Part shown: piece after piece, positions 27,065 through 36,231 of the stretch
How the letters are laid out: each line of letters opens with the position of its first letter
Position numbering within the stretch: the first letter of the stretch is position 1
Origin: Desulfofustis limnaeus
Lineage (GTDB): Bacteria > Desulfobacterota > Desulfobulbia > Desulfobulbales > Desulfocapsaceae
Length of the DNA stretch: 64,000 bases
Assembly (NCBI RefSeq): GCF_023169885.1
Contig: NZ_AP025516.1
Span: 3,265,501-3,329,500 of the forward strand
Reading direction: 5' to 3'
Position numbers and translations under genes: made by a program
Notes under the pieces: model-generated
Told to the model about the DNA's origin: nothing
The model's input: the letters and a program-made list of their open reading frames with translations, nothing else
Databases searched by the model: none

Positions 27065-27634
27065 TCAGCGCTTTTCGTCCAGGCACGCCTTGCGCATCTC
27101 ATGAAAGACGGCGCCGAACACATCAGCCATTTTCAAAATTCCAACAATCCGGTCCTTTCTGGTCACCAGAAGAGAGAGGTGGGTTCCCGATACCAGCTTG
27201 TGAATGGCGACATCGAGCGAACAGTCTTCCGAGACGAATTCCCCCGGTGTCGGTTTCTGCATGAAATCTTCCACCCGCTTCGCCGCCGCCTCAAGGAGAG
27301 AGGCCTTGCCGAGAATAGGATTTTTTACACGATTTTGCTCTTTTCGACTGGCGATATACCCATCGGAAAATCCATACTTTTTCAATGTCTCCCACTCGTC
27401 ATCAAAGTCATCACTTGCTTCCACCGCCTTGAGTATTCGCAACTGGCCGATTTTGCCCACCACTTTTTTCCGGCTGTCCAGAACAAGGATCGCCCGATGC
27501 TGATACTTGCTGGCGGTATATGCCTCCTGCGCCTTCTCCAAAGCATTGACAGCGTCGAGCAGGGACGCACCAACCCTGACAGTGGCATATTCTTCAATCG
27601 GCACCATCAAGTCTTTTATGCTCTTGTTTCCCAT
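27065..27634 (-). CDS. CBS-domain protein
   Basis: A 189-residue protein with AGGAG 8 bp before the ATG. Two CBS motifs form a Bateman pair: 'IKDLMVPIEEYATVRVGASL' with 'ILVLDSRKKVVGKI', and 'VEDFMQKPTPGEFVSEDCSL' with 'LLVTRKDRIVGILKMADVF'. Such stand-alone pairs bind adenine nucleotides and sense energy state. It probably shares a transcript with the beta-helix gene 63 bp downstream. The target is unknown. Confidence 0.8.
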   Translation of the reverse strand: MGNKSIKDLMVPIEEYATVRVGASLLDAVNALEKAQEAYTASKYQHRAILVLDSRKKVVGKIGQLRILKAVEASDDFDDEWETLKKYGFSDGYIASRKEQNRVKNPILGKASLLEAAAKRVEDFMQKPTPGEFVSEDCSLDVAIHKLVSGTHLSLLVTRKDRIVGILKMADVFGAVFHEMRKACLDEKR

Positions 27635-28248
27635 GCGGGTCTCCTGTTTACCTGTTTATTCTGTCGGTTCGCAAGAACCGGTAAATCACAGTCAACCGAG
27701 AGGCTCATGGCCACGTTGGATCTGGCCGCCTGCTCCCTTTTTTCCAGACGGAAATATCAGACGAGATGTCCGCAAACCCGGATGAACGTGGTCCGCTGCC
27801 GCCGTCCCACGTCATAGCAAGACCGGTACCATGATGGCATCACGTATCCGATCTCATGCATCCCAAGAATGTAGCGTAACCGATTCGGTACGGCAAGACG
27901 AAGATGATAGATGCCAAAACCGTTCAGCATCACGTACGCAAAGAGATTGGCGGAGATGACTGATCCTCTGAAGGGGAGGGATGAGGTACCAGGTGCCGCA
28001 ACGCTGAAACGCTGATGCAACAGGAATGTCCTCGCTGGATGCACCAGCGATGCATGACTACTAATTTATGGCTCACCCGGATTGAGCGTAATTTTTTGAA
28101 TTACGGGCAAAGAACCCGGCGAAGAGCAGCGTTTGGAGCCCATACCCGGCACCTCCCCGGCTGCAGAGACAGACGATTGAGTCGGATAAACCCGAAAAGA
28201 TCACCTTCTCGAGTGATTCAATAACGAGCGCAAGCTCGTAAAAAAGCC
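27635..28248. other. Intergenic region, no supported gene
   Basis: About 610 bp between the CBS gene and the end of the MetE-like gene. A 95-codon minus frame (27757-28044) has no binding site or recognisable motif and I do not call it. A short perfect hairpin (ACGAGC/GCTCGT with loop GCAA) at about 28225-28240 follows the MetE-like stop; its T-run is on the wrong side for a terminator. Confidence 0.4.
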
Positions 28249-29415
28249 TCAGCAATATTTTCGCCGCAGATCCTTGGCCGCAGCGACGATGGCACAGAGT
28301 TTTTGGCAAGCCACGTCTTCGACGTTTACCGAGCGGCCGGCAAAACAGCCAAAACCACAATCGGTGTTGAGAAAGAGCTGTTCCGGCCGATAATAGTCGA
28401 GCGCCTTTTCCGCCTTGGCAACGATCATCTCCACCGGCTCCACCGTATCGGTGCGCGGGTTGACCACGCCCAATCCTAATTCTCGGTCAGCGAGTTTTCT
28501 ACCGACCACGTCGATGTCGCCGGCGCGAGGCGTTGCGTATTCCAGGACAAATTGATCGATTTTCATGGGCTCGAGGGCAGGCAGCAATCGGGCATAATCG
28601 CCATGCAGCAACACCTCTTCCTGTTTTGACCAGTTACCCCGGCAGACATGCACCCCGATCCTCACCCCGTCCACCCCTTTGGTGATACGATTGATCAGAT
28701 CGGCGGCAAATTGGAGTTCCTTACCCGCGTCCCGGCGGGTTGCCAGTGTCGCTCACATGAACGTGCGCCGATCGCACTCCTCGGACATGACCACCTCGGT
28801 GAGAACCGGTTCGTCGAACTGGACAAAGTCACATCCGGCGTCACGCAGATCAATCAACTCCTCACGCAAAATCCTGACGATATCATTGGCCATCTTTTTG
28901 TGATTCCAATAGGCCTTGCGGGTGAGCGCCGTGACCCACATGGAACGGGTGAGCAGGTAAGGGCCGGGCAACGTGATCTTGATCGGTTTTCTCGTCAGGC
29001 TGCGCAGAAAATGGAAGTCTTCCAGCGCCAGGGGTTCACGTCGGGAGAGTTTGCCGACGCACGTTGGATTTTTTACCGCCGAAGCGGGCATATCCATGGT
29101 GCGCAGCATCTCTTCGAACTCCGCCTTATCTTCCACGTAATCGAGCATGTCGGCGAGCGACATCAATTGTGTGCCGGCTATTTTTTCGGTGACGAAAGCG
29201 TAGAAACTCTCACGTCGATGCTCACCATCCACAAGGATATCGAGCCCGGCCTGTTCCTGCAGATAAACGGTGCGGCGGATCTCATCCTCGGCGACCGCGG
29301 TGAAATCGGCGCGGGAAACCGCCCCTTTCTGGTAGCCGCGCAGCATCTTCAACAGATGCCGGGAGCGCGGCCAGGACCCGACTTGCGTTGTGAGAAAACA
29401 GTTTTCTTGAGCCAT
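28249..29415 (-). CDS. MetE-like methyltransferase, probable selenoprotein (UGA at codon 221)
   Basis: One reading frame of 388 residues interrupted only by TGA at 28753-28755. The N-terminal part (FLTTQVGSWPRS, 'DGEHRRESFYAF', 'DFVQFDEPVLTE') and the C-terminal part match the cobalamin-independent methionine synthase (MetE) C-terminal-domain family. The zinc ligands all lie after the TGA: His256 and Cys258 in GVHVCRGNW, Glu292 in VLEYATPR and Cys353 in NTDCGFG. The TGA sits in 'RTFM-U-ATLATRRD', where I recall homologs having Cys. A SECIS-like hairpin follows it directly. If read as selenocysteine, a Zn-methyltransferase with one Sec results. It is last in the TusA-DsrE-OsmC operon. Confidence 0.72.
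28723..28755 (-). promoter_or_regulatory. Putative bacterial SECIS element with UGA
   Basis: On the minus strand, UGA (28753-28755) is followed after 12 nt by the stem ACCCGC, loop CGGGAC, stem GCGGGU (28740-28723). The apical loop therefore starts 18 nt after UGA and has G at its second position. This fits the SelB-binding hairpin rule for bacterial selenocysteine (loop roughly 16-37 nt away, an early loop G). Confidence 0.65.
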
Positions 29416-29419
29416 GATC

Positions 29420-30157
29420 TTACACGATGATCAGTTTGGCCTGGAGGTCTACCGCTCGGATGAGAGTCGCATACACCGGCGACCGTTCGAGGGTTCGTTG
29501 CCAGGCAGCTCTCACCTGCTCTTCATCATCGAAGGAGGAGGCAAAGCACTTTATCTCCACCATCCTGACCGAAGGGTCTCCCTCCTCAAGGCCAAGGTGG
29601 GCCAGGACATTGCTCAGTGAGCCACTCAAAGAGACTTCAATATCGTCGACTTCGAGGTTGGCTCGGGCACACTCACTGGCAAAACCGGTAGTGAGTGAAC
29701 CGGCCAAGGCTCCGAACAGGTATTCCAGGGCCGAAGGATAAGCGTCTTTTTCCTCAAAGCTTGCCGCCTGACCGACATCAAAGGAAAAGTTACGCGCGTA
29801 GATGGTCGATTTGAGATGACCGGTCGCCCTGGCCCGCAAGCGCCACTGGTAATTTTTCGCCTCTTGCTTATCCTGCTCCAGGACCGCTTCTTGCTCTGCA
29901 GCGCCACTGCCCTTCCTCACGAAATAGCGAGTAGAGCCTTCGCCGGGAAGCTTTCCCAGATATTCGTGACCGGACATCCGGCACCAAGGCGGCAAATCAT
30001 CAGCCACGGTCGGTTCGCGACTGCGCATCTCCAGGACTCCGCCTTCCGGGACCTGACGCATGGCATCGCGGATCAGCAGGATAAGCCCGGAACCGCAATC
30101 CAGATCGCCGCCGTCAAACATGTTGTCGGGAGTAATGGTCGCGACATCGTGATCCAT
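29420..30157 (-). CDS. TusA-like / OsmC fusion protein
   Basis: I choose Met at 30157 (MDHDVATIT; GGAG 9 nt upstream) over earlier in-frame starts, giving 245 residues. Residues 1-80 are TusA/SirA-like: Cys21 in LDCGSGLILL stands where CPxP normally is, and Cys59 in PPWCRMSGHEYL matches the late conserved Cys. Residues about 110-245 are an OsmC/Ohr-type domain ('YLFGALAGSLTTGFASECAR', 'FDDEEQVRAAWQRTLERSPV'). It probably handles sulfane sulfur, selenium or peroxide chemistry. The TusA half is a paralog of the first gene of the operon. Confidence 0.75.
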   Translation of the reverse strand: MDHDVATITPDNMFDGGDLDCGSGLILLIRDAMRQVPEGGVLEMRSREPTVADDLPPWCRMSGHEYLGKLPGEGSTRYFVRKGSGAAEQEAVLEQDKQEAKNYQWRLRARATGHLKSTIYARNFSFDVGQAASFEEKDAYPSALEYLFGALAGSLTTGFASECARANLEVDDIEVSLSGSLSNVLAHLGLEEGDPSVRMVEIKCFASSFDDEEQVRAAWQRTLERSPVYATLIRAVDLQAKLIIV

Positions 30158-30180
30158 AAGCGATGGCTCCTGCACTGGCA

Positions 30181-30546
30181 TTAATAACTGACACAGGGAG
30201 AACCGTTGGCCAGCCACTCAACAAGGGCGGCTCCCCCGGCGGGGGTAGCACCGGCAACCAACGCCGACTCAGAGATATCGCGTTTTTTCATGCAGGGCGT
30301 ACATACATAGATTTTTCCGCCGGCCTTGATGAATTTTTCCACCAGATCTTTGAGTGGCGCAAAAGGGCCACCCTCGTTGATCTTGGCCATCTCTTCCGGC
30401 ACGGCACAGTAAACACCGTCGGAGCTGAGGAAGACCATGGTCTCTTTCTCGCTGCCCTGGGCGGCGTTGGCAACCACGAAGCCCAAGGTCGCCTTGTCTC
30501 CGTCGGTTTTGCAATGGGTAATGCTCACACAAAAAGTTTTTGACAT
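30181..30546 (-). CDS. DsrE-family protein
   Basis: A 121-residue protein with AAGGAG 7 bp before the ATG. It has the DsrE/F-like alpha/beta pattern: 'FCVSITHCKTDGDKATLGFV', 'MVFLSSDGVYCAV', 'GGKIYVCTPCMKKRDI' and 'GAALVEWLANGSPCVSY'. Cys82 and Cys85 (VCTPC) sit at the usual sulfur-carrier position. It is a likely cytoplasmic sulfur or selenium carrier working with the adjacent TusA-like proteins. From memory, DsrE-related proteins also occur in proposed selenoprotein-associated clusters. Confidence 0.8.
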   Translation of the reverse strand: MSKTFCVSITHCKTDGDKATLGFVVANAAQGSEKETMVFLSSDGVYCAVPEEMAKINEGGPFAPLKDLVEKFIKAGGKIYVCTPCMKKRDISESALVAGATPAGGAALVEWLANGSPCVSY

Positions 30547-30550
30547 GGTT

Positions 30551-30805
30551 TCACTCCTTGATCAGTTCGGGTTTGAGGGTGATGAGATAATAAGGGTGCT
30601 GCTTGGCGGTCAATTGATTTCTGGTCATCCGGCACCAGGCGGGCAGTTCGACCGGCGCCCCGGGATCCCGGGAAATAACCAAAACGCGCCGACCAGGCTT
30701 CTGATCTCGAATATAGAGGTAAAGATTGACGATGACCCGGCCGCAGGTCTCTTCGCCGCCGTCAAATTCATCATCAAATTGCCAAGAAGGTAAATCGCTG
30801 GTCAT
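30551..30805 (-). CDS. TusA-like small protein
   Basis: Starting at the second Met (30805) gives 84 residues; an earlier ATG at 30847 is possible. 'FDGGEETCGRVIVNLYLYIR' and 'PVELPAWCRMTRNQL' align with the TusA half of the fusion gene two genes downstream (DGG..xCG; LP.WCRM), with Cys21 and Cys58 at the same spacing. The canonical CPxP of TusA is absent. It is the first gene of the operon that ends with the MetE-like selenoprotein candidate; only 4 bp separate it from the DsrE gene. Confidence 0.65.
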   Translation of the reverse strand: MTSDLPSWQFDDEFDGGEETCGRVIVNLYLYIRDQKPGRRVLVISRDPGAPVELPAWCRMTRNQLTAKQHPYYLITLKPELIKE

Positions 30806-31582
30806 CGAAACGAAAATAAAATTCTCTTTTTGATAAACATGGTTCACATCTCGAGGAGACGTTCGCTACAACATCTCCCACATCTGTCCGTTACTACCCG
30901 TAAAAACGAAAAATTACCAACAGGAAGCTTCTATCGTTTCGATTCTATTCATAGGAATAACTGATATTAAAAGCGGAAAATGGTCGGCTGCCAAAGACTC
31001 ATTGCGGCGAATGCAACCACAGGCCTTGATTGCACTCGTATGCCATTCAGCGGCCGTGCTGAGTCCATGTGAACCGTTGCCCTCCCTGTCCAAACCGCCC
31101 CGGACGCCCCTCCCGTAATTTTTCTCTGATGTTGCTGTACGCTCTGGTCAGGCTGCATGAGACTCCTGCCGTTGCCCGAAACCAAGCTGATCTGACAGAC
31201 GATGCATATTCACCGATCGATCGGTATTACCATTTTTACAAATATGACAATCTGTGCCATAAATCATGCCAACCCTTCATGTGGCAGTGTTTGGTAAAAT
31301 GCCCGGCGAGAGGCTCAAACGTCATCCTGCCCGTTGATTCCATTGATTACGGGCCAAATGATATCATCATAAGGTTAGTTTGATTACGCATACTCTGAGG
31401 GCTTTTTTGGTCTACAGAAGCTTGTGTCGGTGAAGGTACATACGAGTTGGTGCCATCGGGTCCCCGCCAGGATGGCCGAGACTCATCTCTGTTCTGGCTT
31501 TCTTCTTGTCCCACCCATCGTTTATCATTGCCAAAAAATGCACATCCGAAGAAAGGGGGACGGCTCCCGTTAATGGCATCGC
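30806..31582. other. Long intergenic region
   Basis: About 780 bp between the divergent TusA-like operon and the glycosyltransferase. It is AT-rich between 31200 and 31400. Short frames are unsupported by motif or binding site. The promoter of the TusA-DsrE-OsmC-MetE operon must lie near 30850-31000, but I cannot identify its boxes. Confidence 0.4.
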
Positions 31583-32818
31583 ATGAATATCCTTCATATT
31601 ATCAGCCAGCATCCGGAAAGCACCGGCAGTGGCTTTTATCTTCAAAACATTTTACGGCAGGCAGCCACGGCAGGACATCGCAATCTGCTGGTGGCCGGCC
31701 TCAGCGGGGATCACACGCCGCACCTGGAGGGAGTCGAACTGCGGGACTGCCGTTTCGTCCGTTTTTCCCATCGCGATCTGGACTTCACCATCCCCGGGAT
31801 GAGCGATGTCATGCCGTATCCAAGCTCCCTTTTTCGCAACCTCTCAGGGCAGAGGCTCGACCAATACCGGCGGGCGTTTGCCGCGGCCATGAAGGATATC
31901 GCCGGGGCGGCCCGCATCGATATCGTGCACAGCCATCATCTCTGGCTGGTTACCGCCGTTGCCAGAACTACCCTGCCCGCTCTGCCGCTCGTCGTCTCTT
32001 GCCACTCCACCGACCTGCGCCAGTATGTGCTCTGCCCCCACCTGCAAGAGCTCGTTCAACGCGGCTGCCGGGACGTCGACCATGTCCTGGCTCTCGATCA
32101 GGATCAGGCCGATCGAATCCGAACTCTGTACGACATTCCCCCAGGTCGCATCACCATCGTCGGCGCCGGCTATGACGAGCACATCTTTTACTCTGCTGAA
32201 AAACCGGCCCCTCCACCCGTTCACCTTTTGTATGCCGGGAAATTGAGCTACGCCAAAGGGGTCGACTGGCTGTTACGGGTCTTTTGCGGTTTGCTCGGTC
32301 ACAACCTTCACCTGAACCTGGCTGGCTCAGGTTATGGCGAGGAGGCGACACGGTGCCTTGAACTTGCTGACGCTCTGCAGCGTCGAGTGACTATCCATGG
32401 CGTACTGAGCCAGCATGAGCTGGCCCAGTTGATGCGGCGAAGCCACGTGTTCGTTCTCCCTTCGTTCTACGAAGGAAGACCTCTGGTATTGCTGGAAGCA
32501 CTGGCGTGCGGCTGCCGTCTGGTGACCACCGATCTGCACGGTTGCCGTGCACTGCTGGCGGACGTACCAAACGATCTGGTCGGCTATGTCGAGCTGCCGC
32601 CACGGCAAACTATTGATCGGCCAAACAGGACTGACTGGCCAGAGCTTGATACTCGTTTAACGACAGTCCTCAGGCGGATGATTGAACGTGTCGGCATGTC
32701 ACCGAATACAACTCCTGAACAGGTCGAGTCGATAATCGCTCGGTGGACGTGGACAACGATATTTTCGACTATTGAAGACGTGTACCGGCAGAAGGTGCAG
32801 CGACGCCGTGAAAGCTGA
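31583..32818 (+). CDS. GT4 family glycosyltransferase
   Basis: A 411-residue GT-B fold enzyme. The N-terminal 'MNILHIISQHPESTGSGFYL' is a GT4 glycine-rich start, 'IDIVHSHHLWLV' is in the acceptor domain, and 'HLLYAGKLSYAKGVDWLLRV' with 'VFVLPSFYEGRPLVLLEALA' (the EX7E-type donor-binding motif) are in the C-terminal domain. It transfers a sugar from a nucleotide sugar to a glycan or lipid acceptor at the cytoplasmic face. Its last 50 bp overlap the convergent PP2C gene. Confidence 0.85.
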   Translation: MNILHIISQHPESTGSGFYLQNILRQAATAGHRNLLVAGLSGDHTPHLEGVELRDCRFVRFSHRDLDFTIPGMSDVMPYPSSLFRNLSGQRLDQYRRAFAAAMKDIAGAARIDIVHSHHLWLVTAVARTTLPALPLVVSCHSTDLRQYVLCPHLQELVQRGCRDVDHVLALDQDQADRIRTLYDIPPGRITIVGAGYDEHIFYSAEKPAPPPVHLLYAGKLSYAKGVDWLLRVFCGLLGHNLHLNLAGSGYGEEATRCLELADALQRRVTIHGVLSQHELAQLMRRSHVFVLPSFYEGRPLVLLEALACGCRLVTTDLHGCRALLADVPNDLVGYVELPPRQTIDRPNRTDWPELDTRLTTVLRRMIERVGMSPNTTPEQVESIIARWTWTTIFSTIEDVYRQKVQRRRES

Positions 32819-33668
32819 TGGCTACGGCTCCGATGTCATCATGGACTTTGAAACGCGGAAAACGGCGACATTCAGGGTCCTGACGTTGCAGACCGCGAAC
32901 CTGATCACGGATCTTGTGCAGGCCCCCAAGCCGATACAGATCGGCGAACCAGCGCCAATCAGTCGGCCGCCACGGGGTCTCGCAGGGGAGCATGAGCCCG
33001 TCGGTAAACAAAATGATATCGGAAATTCCCGCTAGGCTGTGACGCCCATGACCCAAGAAACGCATCGCTGCCGGTTCGCCATTGAGCACGCCGTAGCGGG
33101 TATTCATCTGCAGCCGAACGGCAGCAATCTGCTCGGCCAGACAGATGTGTATCGGTTGTGACGATGCGGGCGAATTCTTCCAGGCCTGCAGCGTCTCACC
33201 GTCGACATCAACCTCCGGGGTCAGCACCACATGGCTGCCGTCAGTGTAGAGCAACAGAATCATGCTGTCGCCGGTGTGACAATACTCAAACGACGAGCCT
33301 TTCAGTCGTACCACCGCGAGGCTGGTTGACCATAGCTGCAGTCGCTCGTCGAGTGAAATCCCGCTGGCGATCTGGGCAGCACGAATGGCCGAGTTTGCCT
33401 GTTCAGCCCGCTGAACAAGGCTTCCTTGACACTGTTCAAAAGAACTCGCGGCAAGCCGAGCAGCACGGAAGCCTCCACTCGCGTTGCCGGTGTCGTGCGG
33501 TTCAACTAGGCTTGTCGCTCCGTCAAACACGCCGAACAGACCAGGGGATCGCAACACCACGTCCTCATTTTGCCGGCCGCTGCCCTGTTCATGGAGCACC
33601 TGTACGCTCATCGTGGGCACGCTGGGCGACTGACGGATGGGATGATACGGTTCGACGTTCAGATACAT
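32769..33668 (-). CDS. PP2C-like protein phosphatase
   Basis: A 299-residue protein with PP2C (PPM) signature positions: 'GSGRQNEDVVL' (early motif), 'LFGVFDGATSLVE' (DGxx metal motif), 'YCHTGDSMILLLY', 'DIILFTDGLML' and 'KVHDDIGAVAIS' with the last metal Asp. This should be an Mn/Mg-dependent Ser/Thr phosphatase in the cytoplasm. No kinase gene lies beside it. It is transcribed opposite to both neighbours. Confidence 0.8.
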   Translation of the reverse strand: MYLNVEPYHPIRQSPSVPTMSVQVLHEQGSGRQNEDVVLRSPGLFGVFDGATSLVEPHDTGNASGGFRAARLAASSFEQCQGSLVQRAEQANSAIRAAQIASGISLDERLQLWSTSLAVVRLKGSSFEYCHTGDSMILLLYTDGSHVVLTPEVDVDGETLQAWKNSPASSQPIHICLAEQIAAVRLQMNTRYGVLNGEPAAMRFLGHGRHSLAGISDIILFTDGLMLPCETPWRPTDWRWFADLYRLGGLHKIRDQVRGLQRQDPECRRFPRFKVHDDIGAVAISFHGVAAPSAGTRLQ

Positions 33669-33848
33669 AACAACAACTTGCGATTAAAGAGTTAGTAAGC
33701 TACACAAACAATGCACCCACAGTAACGATCTTCGGTACGCGAAGCAAATCGCTTGTTTTGATAGATTCGCCGACGATCATCGTACATTCCTATGACAGCC
33801 ATCCTCTTTTATCGGCAAACCATAACCGGTATTTTTCTCGGCTGAACA

Positions 33849-34901
33849 ATGATAGAAATTATTGAGAATTTTCCCTCGGCGGCATGGCACGACTATGCCG
33901 CTCGACATCAGGAGACGCTGTTTAGTCATCTGCCGGGATGGAGTGCAACTTTAGCACTCACGTACGCCCTACCGGCCTACGTGCTGCTCAGCAAAACCGG
34001 CCCATCCTGCCCGGTTGACGGGATATTGCCGCTGTTGCTGTTTTGTCCGCCTGGAGCCGAAAGCCGTCTCATCTCCCTGCCATACACCGATGCTGCTGGA
34101 ATCATCGCTGACTCACCGCGGGCCCGGCAAGAATTGCTCTCCGGCGCCCTTGCTCTTGCCGAGTCCTGTAACGCTCACCACTTGGAATTGCGACAATACG
34201 ACCACGGCACGACTACCTCACTCTCTCTTGCCACCGACAACGACTGGCTCTGTCAGGAGTTTTCGTTCAAGGTGGGGCTCAACCGAATAGTGCCGAGAAC
34301 GGTGAGGGATCTCTGGGATGCGCTGGGTTCCAAAGTTCGCAATCAGGTGCGAAAGGCCGAACGCTGCGGCTGTGTCGTCCACATCGGCGGAACTGAACTT
34401 GTGGAGCCTTTTTTTGCAGTTTTTTCAGAGAATATGAGGGATCTTGGATCTCCAACCCACAGTCGGGAACTCTTTGCCAATGCCTTGCAGCAACCAACGT
34501 TGGATGCCAGCATCATTCTTGTCCGGCACGAAGGAGCCCCGGCTGCCGGGGCTGTTGTCTTGCGGCACGGAGCTACTCTTTACAACCCCTGGGCGTCTTC
34601 ATTGCGCCGTTTCCGGCCGCTCTGTCCCAACATGTTGCTTTATTGGAGCATGTTGCGGCTCGCTGTGCAGAGCGGCTGCCGGACTTTCGATTTCGGTCGT
34701 TCTTCTCCCGGGGCGTCTACACATCGCTTTAAACGTCAGTGGGGAGCCCGCACCAGGCGGCTCACCTGGTATGTTTTTTCAAAAAAACCTTCTGTATGGA
34801 ACCCACTTCAGGAGACGTTATCCGACCCTCAGTGGCGCAACCTCAATCTTGATCACTCCCGTCACCGCGGACCGGCAAAGCGCCGGTGGATAAGCCTGTA
34901 A
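33849..34901 (+). CDS. FemAB-like GNAT-fold transferase
   Basis: A 350-residue protein with the double-GNAT FemAB-like layout: 'SHLPGWSATLALTYALPAYV', 'LISLPYTDAAGIIADSP', 'LWDALGSKVRNQVRKAERCG', 'FSENMRDLGSPTHSRELFA' and the C-terminal 'CRTFDFGRSSPGASTHRFKR'. This pattern is typical of FemAB-related proteins in exopolysaccharide or exosortase-type loci of environmental bacteria. Predicted to attach an aminoacyl or acyl group to a cell-envelope precursor. The next gene follows within 6 bp. Confidence 0.75.
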   Translation: MIEIIENFPSAAWHDYAARHQETLFSHLPGWSATLALTYALPAYVLLSKTGPSCPVDGILPLLLFCPPGAESRLISLPYTDAAGIIADSPRARQELLSGALALAESCNAHHLELRQYDHGTTTSLSLATDNDWLCQEFSFKVGLNRIVPRTVRDLWDALGSKVRNQVRKAERCGCVVHIGGTELVEPFFAVFSENMRDLGSPTHSRELFANALQQPTLDASIILVRHEGAPAAGAVVLRHGATLYNPWASSLRRFRPLCPNMLLYWSMLRLAVQSGCRTFDFGRSSPGASTHRFKRQWGARTRRLTWYVFSKKPSVWNPLQETLSDPQWRNLNLDHSRHRGPAKRRWISL

Positions 34902-34906
34902 AACCG

Positions 34907-36070
34907 ATGATCATCTTTCACGACACTCAGACAACCATAGCGCTGCCCCTCCCCCTATTCGTCGTGGTCGAAGACGTCGGCTGGTGGCAGGGAAGTGACG
35001 ATTCGGCCAACAACGGACCATACCGCAACGGCTTTCCCCGCCGCCATTGCCTCGCCGATTACGAGGCCCTGGTTCACCTCTCGGAATTGTTGTCGATGCG
35101 ACTCGCCATCGCCTTGGTCATCGGCGAGTGGGACAGGACCAACTGGCTCGCTGGTGTCCGCGGCGCCACATGGATGGGCGATGGGTGGGAAAACAGCACC
35201 AACCAGGGACCCTGGCTCGATACGACGGCCGCTTATCTCCGATCCCATGAAGGCCACCTGGAGCTTGCGGTCCATGGCCTCTGTCACGAATATTGGCAAA
35301 ACGGTCGGCTCTGCCGTTCCGAGTTTCACGATCAATCAGGGATGATGCGCCCTCCCGCAATCATCGCCAGCCATCTGGAGGCATTCCGGTCTCTGCTTCA
35401 ACAAAACGGTTTCCTTCGGTCTCCTCGGCTGTTCGTGCCGCCGGCCCTGTTTCACAGTTTTGGCAACGGCAACGATTCGATACAGTGCCTGCTGCATTCC
35501 TTCGGCATCGAATACGTGACGACCCGCTTTGCCCGCTGTCGGCACTTTTCTCCTCCGATACATGAAAAAATCACCTGGGAATGTGGAGTCACCATTCTTG
35601 AACGGGGAGTAGCGCCGGTACCATGGAACGCTTGCGCGGCGGCGCCGGAAATGATCCGTAATCAGCCGATCGTGCCGCTGCATTGGGGCAATCTGCTTCA
35701 TGGCGACCCTGCACAAAACTTGACCGTCATCAATCGCTGGGCCGCGCTGCTGCTCAACGAAGCAAATGACTTCATGCGTATCGCGGCAACTGATTCCGCT
35801 GACTGTTGGTGCCAGGCCGCTGCCTACTATCTCGCCAGGCTGCAGGCTAGCGCTTCCGACGTGTCAATCGATCTTTCCGACGTGCCGGCCAACGTGTTGG
35901 CAGGACAGACCATTGCGTTGAAAATCAAGTCAACCTGCCCTCACCTCATCTCCTATTCCGGGGCAGATCTCACATCAGAAACCACCGATGACCATCACGT
36001 TTCTACCGTCAGACTGCTTCCGTCTAGCGACAAAAAAATCCGCATCCACATCAAATCCTCTCCCCCATAA
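34907..36070 (+). CDS. Polysaccharide deacetylase-like protein
   Basis: I use the ATG at 34907; a GTG start at 34886 inside the previous gene is also open. The 387-residue protein has 'LFVVVEDVGWW' near the start and 'LELAVHGLCHEYWQ' (HxxxH-type metal motif), followed by 'PRLFVPPALFHSFGN'. That order suggests the NodB/polysaccharide deacetylase superfamily. The last ~70 residues look like a separate small beta domain. It is coupled to the FemAB-like gene and probably works on the same envelope glycan. Assignment is moderate because motif spacing is unusual. Confidence 0.5.
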   Translation: MIIFHDTQTTIALPLPLFVVVEDVGWWQGSDDSANNGPYRNGFPRRHCLADYEALVHLSELLSMRLAIALVIGEWDRTNWLAGVRGATWMGDGWENSTNQGPWLDTTAAYLRSHEGHLELAVHGLCHEYWQNGRLCRSEFHDQSGMMRPPAIIASHLEAFRSLLQQNGFLRSPRLFVPPALFHSFGNGNDSIQCLLHSFGIEYVTTRFARCRHFSPPIHEKITWECGVTILERGVAPVPWNACAAAPEMIRNQPIVPLHWGNLLHGDPAQNLTVINRWAALLLNEANDFMRIAATDSADCWCQAAAYYLARLQASASDVSIDLSDVPANVLAGQTIALKIKSTCPHLISYSGADLTSETTDDHHVSTVRLLPSSDKKIRIHIKSSPP

Positions 36071-36231
36071 AATCACGAAGGACTTACCCACCTCGTCTCC
36101 CTTCTCTCCCCCAGAACCTCAGTGATCAAAACAGGGGCACCCCAAGGCAAAGCACTTCCTGATCGGGATTTTGGGTTAGTCAAACAGAATGAATCCGATA
36201 TTCCGATTTGACTTATCGGCACTCCTTATTT

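Noticed and set aside
27757-28044. 95-codon minus frame in the intergenic region
   Set aside because: No ribosome binding site, no recognised motif, irregular composition.
28753-28755. Reading the MetE-like gene as two separate genes or a pseudogene
   Set aside because: The frame is exactly maintained on both sides, there are no other lesions, and a SECIS-like hairpin follows. Pseudogene remains a weaker alternative.
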